Source: Pseudodesulfovibrio sp. 5S69
Lineage (GTDB): Bacteria; Desulfobacterota; Desulfovibrionia; Desulfovibrionales; Desulfovibrionaceae
DNA length: 64,000 bases
Direction of reading: 5' to 3'
NCBI RefSeq assembly: GCF_037094465.1
Contig: NZ_CP146609.1
Location: 1,303,501 to 1,367,500, forward strand
Shown: positions 57,900 to 64,000 of the stretch, piece by piece
Position numbering within the stretch: the stretch's first letter is position 1
How the letters are laid out: each line of letters opens with the position of its first letter
Notes under the pieces: model-generated
What the model saw: only the letters and a program-made list of their open reading frames with translations
Database searches by the model: none
What the model was told of the DNA's origin: nothing
Program-made: the position numbers and the translations under genes

Positions 57900-58628
57900 C
57901 TAGGCGTGTTTTTGGCAGTATTTGAGGAACTTCTGCGCCTCGACAAAGGCGGGATTGATCTTCAGTGCCTGTTCGAGGTTGCTCACGCAGTGATCGTTGT
58001 GCCCCTTTTCGAAGTAGACGCGGGCCAGGTTGAAGTAGACGTTCTCGTCGGTATCCACGATCTCCAGCGACTTCTCGTAGTAGCGGATGGACTCGTCGTA
58101 GTGGCCGTTCTTGCGCAGGGAGATGCCGAAGGAGTTGAACTTCTGGCGGAACTCGAAGGAGAATGCCCCGTCCAGGCCGAGCAGGGTATCCAGCACTTTC
58201 CTGAGTTTGTCGAAGTCCTTTTTCTCGGAATAGACCTCGCCCAGGCCGTAGTTGGCCTCGATGTTCTTGTCGTCGATCATCAGGGCCTTGAGGAACTGGC
58301 GCTCGGCCTCGTCCAGGTCGCCCTTGACGAAGGCCTCCTGGCCCATTTCGATCTTGCGCTTCAGGGTTTCGAGTGCCGGGACCGTGTGGACCCGGTAGTA
58401 GGTCGGTTCTGGGGTGTACTGCCGGAGGAAGTCCAGTTCGCCGAGGACGCTGCGTACGCCGGAGGGCACGTGGTGCGCGTTGAGGGGTTGGATTTCGAAC
58501 TGGTCGGGGGAGAGCTGACGGGCGTACCAGTAGGTGACGTTGTCGTGTCTGACGGCGGTGCCGCCGGTGCCCACATCGGCTTCGAGTGACAAGGAATATA
58601 CACCGAGAATAGCCGGATAGTCGTCCAC
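57900..58628 (-). CDS. Tetratricopeptide-repeat protein
   Basis: A 242-residue soluble protein. An N-terminal non-repeat part (about 1-85; VTYWYARQLSPDQFEIQPLN) precedes three or four TPR units (EAFVKGDLDEAERQFLKAL; NYGLGEVYSEKKDFDKLR; SIRYYEKSLEIVDTDENVYFNLARVYFEKGHNDHC). TPRs bind other proteins; the partner is unknown. It is monocistronic. Confidence 0.85.
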   Translation of the reverse strand: MDDYPAILGVYSLSLEADVGTGGTAVRHDNVTYWYARQLSPDQFEIQPLNAHHVPSGVRSVLGELDFLRQYTPEPTYYRVHTVPALETLKRKIEMGQEAFVKGDLDEAERQFLKALMIDDKNIEANYGLGEVYSEKKDFDKLRKVLDTLLGLDGAFSFEFRQKFNSFGISLRKNGHYDESIRYYEKSLEIVDTDENVYFNLARVYFEKGHNDHCVSNLEQALKINPAFVEAQKFLKYCQKHA

Positions 58629-58742
58629 GGCTCAAGGCCCCCTTTTGATCTGTTCTCTTAACGTTACGCCAAGGCACAAATTAATGCAGGTCAAGGCATA
58701 TATCAATACTTATTATTGACAGGGGCTGTGGCAGAGACCTGA

Positions 58743-58766
58743 AAAAGGCCCTCGAGAGGGCCTTTT
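58743..58766. terminator. Terminator of the tadE-tadG operon
   Basis: AAAAGGCCCTC and GAGGGCCTTTT form a perfect palindrome, 23 bases beyond the last tadE-like stop on the minus strand, usable in both directions. Confidence 0.85.
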
Positions 58767-58788
58767 GGGGGGGCATGGCGGATCCGGA

Positions 58789-59256
58789 TCAGTCGCACGG
58801 CTTCCAGGGTTCGTTGACCTTGCGGTCGAACCCCCGCAGGGGGATGGTCTCGGGCAGCAGCGGGGCGACCAGCGGGGTGAACGGTTCATAATTGTAGACC
58901 ACGGCCACCTCGGCCAGTTGGCAGGGCGCGCCGGGGTCGTTGTCGATGCCGTCGCCGGTGGCCTGGACGTCGGGCCAGGAACGGACCGAGATCTCGATGT
59001 TGGACTGTTTCAGGGTGGTCAGTCCGGCCTGGGTGGCCTGGATGATGTCGTTCAGCCGCGTGCCTTCGTCCGCGCCCCGGCCGGTGGCCGCGAAGCGCGC
59101 TCCGAGCTGGGCGGCCTTCTGCACGGTCACGTAGGCGTAGACGGCGTTGCCGCCTTCGATCACGGCCATGACGAGCATGAACATGATGGGCAGGATCAGC
59201 GCCGTTTCAACGGCGGCCAGCCCGGCGCGGCGGGTCTTGTTGCGGTTCTTGTGCAT
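58789..59256 (-). CDS. TadE-like pseudopilin 2
   Basis: A 155-residue TadE-family protein. A short basic leader ends in RRAG-LAAVETALILP, a prepilin-like site (Gly12 then Glu at mature +5), followed by one transmembrane helix and a periplasmic domain. Such minor pseudopilins are processed by the TadV/CpaA peptidase and assist Flp pilus assembly. It starts 14 bases after the tadG-like stop, in the same operon. Confidence 0.82.
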   Translation of the reverse strand: MHKNRNKTRRAGLAAVETALILPIMFMLVMAVIEGGNAVYAYVTVQKAAQLGARFAATGRGADEGTRLNDIIQATQAGLTTLKQSNIEISVRSWPDVQATGDGIDNDPGAPCQLAEVAVVYNYEPFTPLVAPLLPETIPLRGFDRKVNEPWKPCD

Positions 59257-59270
59257 GGCTCAAACCTCCC

Positions 59271-60614
59271 TTAGAGCAGGCGCCAGCCGAGCTGCTTGCC
59301 GATCTGCTTGAAGATGTCGGGGATGTCGTACACGGACGGGGCGTCGAAATAGTGGTCGTCGGTCCCTTCCTTGCTTGAGGCGATCGCCTTCATCAGGTTG
59401 ATGTCGGTGTTGTCCGAGGAGCCGAAGCGGATGGAGAATATCTCGATGCCCGCGTCCTTGGCCGCCTGGGCTTCGGCGAGCATGTCCGCGTTGAGCACGC
59501 CGCCGTCGTTGCAGTGGGCGGTGTCCACGCCCATGCCATAGTAGGCGTTGGTCCAGTAGTTGTTGGGCCGGTAGGAGGCGCGGTAGGTGCCGCCGCACTC
59601 GCCGTCCTCGGTGTCGCCGTCGGTGAGCACGATCATGATCTTGCGGAAGTCCTCCTTGTCGCCGGCCTGGGTGAAGGGCGGTGTCGGGGTGAGGATGTTC
59701 CGGCCCCACTTGATGCCCTCGGAGATGACCGTGCCCGAGGCGGCGCCCGTGGCGGTCTGGGAGTCGATGGCCGAGACGATCTTGTATTTGTCCTTGCTCA
59801 ACGGCAGGACGGCCGGGATGCTGGAGCAGGTGTCCAGGGAAATGTAGTTTCGATAGTAATAGGGCAGGGCGTAGTACTCGTCCATGAACTCTTCGTTGAT
59901 GCCGGTGTTCAGCGAGCCGTCCGCGTTGATGCAGCCCTTGGGATACCCGTCCACGGCCTCGCCGAGGCGGATCTTGCCGCGGAAGGGCACCAGACCGACC
60001 TTGGTGTCCGGGGTGGTCCCGTCCGGGATGAGCAGGTCGGTCAGCTCGGCCGAGGCCCGTTTGACCAGGTCGATGGGCGTGCCCTTCATGGAGCCGGAGT
60101 TGTCGATGACGAAGACCACCTCAAGCTTGTTGAAGCCCGCCATGGCGCTGGCCTCCACATACTTGTCGGTCATGCCCAGGACCTCCATGAGGAGCATCTT
60201 GACCTCGGCGCGGGCCGTGACCTTGACGCTGCGGATCTCGGTGCCCGCGGAGATGTTCGTGACCTCGGCCGCTTCCATGTTGTCCGCGACCATGTCCGTG
60301 ACGGCCTTGTTGACCACGCCCTTGGACAGGTCCGGATCGTAGGGCAGCTCCAGGCTTCCGGCCAGGGCGCCCGCGTCCACGGCGGCCTGCAGTTTGGTGT
60401 GGGTCATGTACATGTTGCCCATGTCCACGGCGATGCCCGCCACCCCGAGCAGTATGGGGAGCAGCAGGGCCATGAAGGCGCTGGTCGAGCCCCGGCGGCG
60501 GTCCCTAGGGGAGCGGCATGGTTGTCTGCGCGACGAACGTGAGTGCTTCGTCGTTGCCGAACAGGCCTTCGCTGTCGCCTTCGCCGCTCTTTGATCCGAA
60601 AAGTTCGTAAACAT
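59271..60614 (-). CDS. TadG-like protein with a von Willebrand A domain
   Basis: A 447-residue protein. A basic N-terminus (RRQPCRSPRDRRRGS) leads into a TadG/TadE-like transmembrane helix (SAFMALLLPILLGVAGIAVDMG), then a VWA domain with the metal site DNSGS (D171, S173, S175). TadG proteins support Tad pili, and the VWA part may bind surfaces or partners. The only start is ATG 60614, with AGAGG six bases upstream, inside the tadE gene, giving a 110-base overlap in another frame. Confidence 0.85.
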   Translation of the reverse strand: MFTNFSDQRAAKATAKACSATTKHSRSSRRQPCRSPRDRRRGSTSAFMALLLPILLGVAGIAVDMGNMYMTHTKLQAAVDAGALAGSLELPYDPDLSKGVVNKAVTDMVADNMEAAEVTNISAGTEIRSVKVTARAEVKMLLMEVLGMTDKYVEASAMAGFNKLEVVFVIDNSGSMKGTPIDLVKRASAELTDLLIPDGTTPDTKVGLVPFRGKIRLGEAVDGYPKGCINADGSLNTGINEEFMDEYYALPYYYRNYISLDTCSSIPAVLPLSKDKYKIVSAIDSQTATGAASGTVISEGIKWGRNILTPTPPFTQAGDKEDFRKIMIVLTDGDTEDGECGGTYRASYRPNNYWTNAYYGMGVDTAHCNDGGVLNADMLAEAQAAKDAGIEIFSIRFGSSDNTDINLMKAIASSKEGTDDHYFDAPSVYDIPDIFKQIGKQLGWRLL

Positions 60615-60906
60615 AGGAAACCTCTACTGTGACGGTGTTGGCGTCGGGGTCGGTGGTCACGTTGGTGGACAGTTTGTCGGGATCGAGATCGGCGACCACG
60701 GCGGCCACCAGGGCCTCTACGTCGGCGGTCTCGCCTTCCATGAGCACGTGGCGGGCTCCTTCGCGGCTGGCTTCTACCAGGGAGGAGTAGGTGTGCATGG
60801 CGTTGCCGCCCTCCACCATCAGCAGGATCAGAAGCGCCATGACGGGGAGCAACAGGGCGAACTCAACTGCGGCCATCCCCTGGCGTCTTTCGTCTCTCTT
60901 TCTCAT
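60505..60906 (-). CDS. TadE-like pseudopilin 1
   Basis: A 133-residue TadE-family pseudopilin. Cleavage is expected in RRQG-MAAVEFALLLP (Gly10, Glu at mature +5), followed by a transmembrane helix and a periplasmic domain. AAGGAG precedes ATG 60906. It is the first gene of a minus-strand tadE-tadG-tadE operon with a near-consensus sigma-54 promoter 58 bases upstream, and overlaps tadG by 110 bases. Confidence 0.88.
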   Translation of the reverse strand: MRKRDERRQGMAAVEFALLLPVMALLILLMVEGGNAMHTYSSLVEASREGARHVLMEGETADVEALVAAVVADLDPDKLSTNVTTDPDANTVTVEVSYVYELFGSKSGEGDSEGLFGNDEALTFVAQTTMPLP

Positions 60907-60963
60907 TCCCGTTCTCCTTGCAGTCCAAAAATGGTCCGGCGGAAGGCCGGATATACCGGTGAA

Positions 60964-60979
60964 AGCATTGTGCGTGCCA
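60964..60979 (-). promoter_or_regulatory. Sigma-54 promoter of the tadE-tadG operon
   Basis: Read on the minus strand, TGGCAC-GCACA-ATGCT matches TGGCAC-N5-TTGCT with one change (A for T before the -12). Expected transcription start is near 60952, about 46 bases before the tadE ATG. A sigma-54 activator gene is divergent from it. Confidence 0.8.
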
Positions 60980-61169
60980 AGCCGGATAGAGAGGGCGGAA
61001 AAGCACATGCAACAGCTTGTCCGCATGGAATAATTTTTTTTGTGACCTATTGTACGAAAAGTGCGTAATGGACGCGCCCGAGCCTCTTTATCTATTTTTT
61101 GTGGATAAGCATCGCCGTTTCATGTAGGGTTGCCCTCACGCGGGAACAACACCATCAGGGAGCAGACCT

Positions 61170-62555
61170 GTGGCCGAGAAAATACTTGTGGTCGACGACG
61201 ACCGCGCCTTCCAGGGCATGCTGGTCGAGGCGCTGGCCGACAAGGGCTATGTGGTGGAGACCGCGGCGAGTGCCGAAGACGGCATCAAGAAAGCCGGGGC
61301 CTCCGACTTCGATCTCATCCTGCACGACATCCAACTGCCCGGCATGTCCGGGCTTGAGGCCCTGAAGCACCTGGCGGACGTGGCCCCCGGCGTGGACGTC
61401 ATCGTCATGACCGGCTTCGGCTCCAAGGAGACCGGGGTCACGGCCATGCAGCAGGGCGCCTACGATTATTTCGAGAAGCCGTTCTCGTTGCGCGAGATGG
61501 AGGTGGTGGTCCGGCGCGCCCTGGAAAAGCGCCGCCTCCAGGTGGAGCTGGCCGAGCTCAAGCGGCACGGCGGGTCCAGCCCGCTGCACAACATCATCGG
61601 GCACAGCGCGCCCATGATGGCGGTCAAAGAGCGCATCAGCCGGGTCGCCGAGCTCAACGCCGATGTGCTCATCATGGGCGAGACCGGTACCGGCAAGGAG
61701 CTGGTGGCCGACACCATCCACGCACTGTCCGCGCGGGCCAAGGCCCCGTTTGTCAAGATCAACTGCGCGGCCATCCCCGAGAACCTCATCGAATCCGAGC
61801 TGTTCGGCCACGAGAAGGGGGCCTTTACCGGGGCCACTTCCATGAAGCAGGGCAAGTTCGAGCTGGCCAAGGGCGGTTCGCTCATGCTCGACGAGATCGG
61901 CGACATGCCTCTGCATCTGCAGCCCAGGCTGCTGCGGGCCGTGGAGCAGAAACAGGCCGAGCGCGTGGGCGGGGCCAAACCCATCCAGTACGACGTGCGC
62001 ATCATCGCAGCCACCAACCAGGAGCTGGAGCAGCGGGTCCGGGACGGCGAGTTCCGCAGCGATCTATACTATAGACTGAATGTGGCCACCTTGATCCTGC
62101 CTCCCCTGCGCGAGCGCAAGTCGGACCTGCCGCAGCTGGCCGAGTTCTTCCTGGACCGGGCCAACCGCCGGCTCGGCACGGACATCACCGGGGTTTCCTC
62201 GGAGGCCATGGAGATATTCTTCAACTACGACTGGCCGGGCAACGTGCGCCAGTTCGCCAACGCCGTGGAGCGCGCGGCCATCTTCTGCACCTCCACCCGG
62301 ATCACCCCGGCCGAGGTGGACCAGGCCTTCTCCAACACCCGGCCCGCCGAGGACAGCGGCGTGTACGTGCCCACCGGCGAGGGGCTGCCCCTGAAACAGG
62401 CCCTCATGGAATACGAGAAGACCCTGATCGAGAACGCGCTCAGGGCCTGCGGCGGGGTCCAGACCGAGGCCGCGACCGCCCTGGGCGTGTCGGCCAAGAA
62501 CCTCTGGAACAAGCTCCGTAAGCACGGTATCGATCCGGTATTGTTCAAGAAGTAG
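61170..62555 (+). CDS. Sigma-54-dependent response regulator (NtrC family)
   Basis: A 461-residue activator. Receiver domain (D53 in LHDIQLPG), AAA+ domain with Walker A GETGTGKE (170-177), sigma-54 contact loop GAFTGA (217-222) and Walker [12 protein letters not shown], then a C-terminal Fis-type helix-turn-helix ([27 protein letters not shown]). GTG start with GGGAG upstream. It sits between two Tad transcription units that both carry sigma-54 promoters, so it is the likely activator of the pilus. Its kinase is not in the pilus region. Confidence 0.93.
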   Translation: MAEKILVVDDDRAFQGMLVEALADKGYVVETAASAEDGIKKAGASDFDLILHDIQLPGMSGLEALKHLADVAPGVDVIVMTGFGSKETGVTAMQQGAYDYFEKPFSLREMEVVVRRALEKRRLQVELAELKRHGGSSPLHNIIGHSAPMMAVKERISRVAELNADVLIMGETGTGKELVADTIHALSARAKAPFVKINCAAIPENLIESELFGHEKGAFTGATSMKQGKFELAKGGSLMLDEIGDMPLHLQPRLLRAVEQKQAERVGGAKPIQYDVRIIAATNQELEQRVRDGEFRSDLYYRLNVATLILPPLRERKSDLPQLAEFFLDRANRRLGTDITGVSSEAMEIFFNYDWPGNVRQFANAVERAAIFCTSTRITPAEVDQAFSNTRPAEDSGVYVPTGEGLPLKQALMEYEKTLIENALRACGGVQTEAATALGVSAKNLWNKLRKHGIDPVLFKK

Positions 62556-62609
62556 CCATTCACCCGTCCTCGCGCCGCCGCTCAGGGCTCCCCGGCGAGA
62601 AGAGAACAT

Positions 62610-62622
62610 CCACATTTTGTGG
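62610..62622. promoter_or_regulatory. Palindrome downstream of the sigma-54 activator gene
   Basis: CCACA-TTT-TGTGG is a perfect 5+3+5 palindrome about 55 bases after the activator stop and 320 bases before the flp promoter. Possibly a regulator site or part of a weak terminator. Confidence 0.3.
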
Positions 62623-62640
62623 TCCCGCCACACCAGGTAG

Positions 62641-62663
62641 ATCCCCTCTTAAAGGGGATTTTC
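62641..62663 (+). terminator. Terminator after the sigma-54 activator gene
   Basis: ATCCCCT and AGGGGAT pair around CTTAA, followed by TTTT. The next 100 bases (62664-62775) are AT-rich, with no supported gene. Confidence 0.75.
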
Positions 62664-62777
62664 CTATCTTTTTGCCCTGAAAAATCGGGCTCAAGTGGTC
62701 GATCCATTCGTTATCTATAAAAAATAGACTAAAATAACATACTGATTTTACATATAAAAAGATTTCAGGGGGCATGG

Positions 62778-62858
62778 GGAGTCTGTGGGGAGACTCCATA
62801 TTTCGTGGATTATGCGCTCTCGGAAGGGTTCCCGAACCGGTCCTGGCACGACCGTGCC
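62778..62858. promoter_or_regulatory. Two inverted repeats upstream of the flp promoter, candidate activator sites
   Basis: GGAGTCT-GTGGGG-AGACTCC (62778-62797) and GGCACG-AC-CGTGCC (62845-62858) lie about 80-150 bases before the sigma-54 promoter at 62930, the usual range for upstream activating sequences. The two repeats differ, so at most one may be the activator site. Confidence 0.4.
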
Positions 62859-62929
62859 GCGTATTTGTAAATTTTATTTCAAGCGATGACGGGCGGTTGC
62901 AAACAAAGTTTCAACGCGGTTTTCCGCGA

Positions 62930-62945
62930 TGGCACACGGGTTGCT
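62930..62945 (+). promoter_or_regulatory. Consensus sigma-54 promoter of the Flp pilin gene
   Basis: TGGCAC-ACGGG-TTGCT matches the sigma-54 consensus at every key base and spacing. Expected transcription start is near 62956, giving a leader of about 60 bases before the pilin ATG. Confidence 0.9.
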
Positions 62946-63018
62946 GTATGGTGGGCGTGGCTGGTGCTGAAAGGCACTAAAAAAATTTAAGACCCGAATT
63001 TAAACCAAGGAGAACGAC

Positions 63019-63201
63019 ATGACCAAGCTGATGAACCTCATCCGTGACGAAGAAGGCGCGACCGCCATTGAATACGGCCTGATCGCCGCCCTGATCGCCG
63101 CCGGTATCGTTGCCGCCACCAAGGCCCTGGGCGACCAGGTCGTGAGCACCTTTAGCTACATCACGACCAAGATGTCCGAGGCCACCACCTCCGGTAGCTA
63201 G
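63019..63201 (+). CDS. flp: Flp/Fap type IVb pilin
   Basis: A 60-residue prepilin. The leader ends at Gly13 in EEG-ATAIEYGLIAALIA, with Glu at mature +5 and Tyr at +6, as required for TadV/CpaA cleavage, followed by one hydrophobic helix and a polar tail. It is the major subunit of the Flp pilus. AAGGAG precedes the ATG. A terminator after it lets the pilin be made in excess of the downstream genes. Confidence 0.95.
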   Translation: MTKLMNLIRDEEGATAIEYGLIAALIAAGIVAATKALGDQVVSTFSYITTKMSEATTSGS

Positions 63202-63248
63202 AAAAGAAATTAATGCTAACCGTTTAACGGAAGCAGCCAGAGCAGCCG

Positions 63249-63287
63249 AACCGGGGCTTTCGGGATGGTCCCGTAAGCCCCGGTTTT
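63249..63287 (+). terminator. Terminator between pilin and peptidase genes
   Basis: AACCGGGGCTT and AAGCCCCGGTT pair around a 15-base loop, followed by TTGT. Partial termination here would set a high pilin to machinery ratio. Confidence 0.75.
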
Positions 63288-63342
63288 GTCTCCGGGGGAA
63301 AGCGGAGACAACAAGCGGCCGGTCCGGCACCTCGGGGGAACC

Positions 63343-63891
63343 ATGGACATTCTCATCGCCATCGCGCTCGCGACCTCTCTGGTGACGGCCGCCGTCACCG
63401 ACATCCGCAACCAGCGCATCTACAATTGGCTGACCTTCCCGCTCATTCTCGCGGGATTCGCCACGCACATCGTGTTCGGCGGCTTCGCCGGGCTGAAGTT
63501 CGCCGCGGGCGGCTTCGCCCTCGGGTTCGTGGCCATGGCCGTTCCGTATTTTCTGGGGGTCATGGGCGCGGGCGACGTCAAGCTCATGGCCGGCATCGGC
63601 GCCTGGCTCGGCGTGGAAGCGACCCTCGTCGCCTTCCTCTTCACCTGCATCGCCGGCGGCGTCTACGCCCTGGTGGTCCTGGCCTTCAATCCGAGCATGT
63701 GCAAGACGGTCCTCCGAAACATCGCCTACACGTTCCTGGTCTTCATCGGAACCCGCCAGTTCAATTTCGCCTCTGCCGACGAGCAGCAGGCCTTGCCCCG
63801 GCTGTGCTACGGCGTGGCCATCACCGTTGGAACCATAGGCGCCATGGCCATATTCGCCTGGGAGTCCGGTTCCATCTTCGTCGGTTACTAA
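63343..63891 (+). CDS. cpaA: Prepilin peptidase CpaA/TadV
   Basis: A 182-residue inner-membrane aspartic protease of the A24 family, without the N-terminal methylase domain of PilD. Catalytic Asp residues lie in VTDIRNQRIYNW and GAGDVKLMAGIG (the GxGD motif). It cleaves the Flp pilin and TadE-type pseudopilins. CGGGGGA precedes ATG 63343. Confidence 0.92.
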   Translation: MDILIAIALATSLVTAAVTDIRNQRIYNWLTFPLILAGFATHIVFGGFAGLKFAAGGFALGFVAMAVPYFLGVMGAGDVKLMAGIGAWLGVEATLVAFLFTCIAGGVYALVVLAFNPSMCKTVLRNIAYTFLVFIGTRQFNFASADEQQALPRLCYGVAITVGTIGAMAIFAWESGSIFVGY

Positions 63892-63904
63892 AAGGAGGGG
63901 TCCC

Positions 63905-64000
63905 ATGAGCAAGTCCAAGAGAGCCCTCATCCAGATCACCCTGTCCCTGATCCTTGCGATCATCGCGGGCGTGGTCATCTTCAAGTGGACCAACGGCGTG
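63905..64000 (+). CDS. cpaB: Start of a CpaB-like pilus assembly protein, cut by the window edge
   Basis: The first 32 residues are visible: a short basic start and one transmembrane helix (IQITLSLILAIIAGVVIF). This, with AAGGAGGGG upstream and the position after cpaA, fits CpaB/RcpC, the periplasmic Flp pilus assembly protein. The rest is beyond the window. Confidence 0.7.
   Translation, partial: MSKSKRALIQITLSLILAIIAGVVIFKWTNGV

Noticed and set aside
62560..62799. 79-residue open frame between the sigma-54 activator and flp, minus strand
   Set aside because: It crosses a terminator and an inverted repeat, has no good ribosome site and has an unlikely amino-acid composition.

Overview
This 64 kb window looks like chromosome from a GC-rich sulfate-reducing bacterium of the Desulfovibrionaceae (Desulfovibrio/Pseudodesulfovibrio type). 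This is inferred from gene content: a D-lactate dehydrogenase of the Dld-II type, a type III glutamine synthetase, a complete GAK cassette, Tad pilus genes with sigma-54 promoters, and families of long intergenic hairpin repeats. No rRNA, tRNA, CRISPR array or transposase was seen. Genes are dense and mostly in short operons with 1-4 nt overlaps.

Layout. 1-1.6 kb: the end of an ABC importer operon (minus) facing a FadR-type GntR regulator, with two TGGT-N3-ACCA operators between them. 2.4-7.5 kb: a CGGC-domain protein, beta carbonic anhydrase, a DUF2087 protein and the large lactate dehydrogenase. 7.9-11.4 kb: YceI, a LapA-domain protein, CorA, an MscS channel and a PLDc_N peptide. 11.5-15.8 kb: an aspartoacylase-like enzyme, RimK, a RimB-type protease and an SLC13 transporter. 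16-23.5 kb: three histidine kinases and a TorT-like binding protein, with no DNA-binding output regulator. 23.6-28.5 kb: a BMP-type nucleoside ABC importer with a structured leader. 28.9-33.5 kb: GreA, a conserved protein coupled to an RluA-type pseudouridine synthase, and GlnN.

34.1-43.0 kb: an 11-gene minus-strand operon, the most interesting part. It contains the GAK system (ATP-grasp, amphi-Trp proteins, HprK-related kinase B, CofD-like protein, XXXCH protein) together with a ParA ATPase, a PhoU-aminoglycoside-phosphotransferase-like fusion, a PHP-type metallohydrolase and a small conserved protein. These families have been grouped computationally, but I know of no demonstrated function. 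One amphi-Trp protein carries a long Lys/Ala/Pro tail like those of PHA-granule proteins. With ParA this suggests, as a hypothesis only, a cytoplasmic body or polymer that is made, modified by phosphorylation and positioned on the nucleoid.

43.2-48 kb: a periplasmic 5'-nucleotidase, a Gfo/Idh/MocA oxidoreductase, PpnP, an unknown protein and a family 3 binding protein. 48.2-57.1 kb: galT-galK-lacI-type regulator-galM followed by a sugar ABC importer, with a triple operator upstream of galT. 57.6-58.6 kb: a 42-residue Cys-containing protein and a TPR protein. 58.8-64 kb: a Tad/Flp pilus region with two TadE-like proteins and a TadG-like protein (minus), a sigma-54 activator, Flp pilin, prepilin peptidase and the start of cpaB. 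Near-consensus sigma-54 promoters precede both the pilin and the tadE operon.

Convergent or 3' intergenic spaces hold three repeat families: R1, a roughly 110 bp element with a long palindrome, in one orientation relative to the adjacent gene end; R2, a roughly 120 bp long hairpin; and R3, a roughly 45 bp hairpin. They occur in the same R2-R3-R1 order at two loci 24 kb apart.
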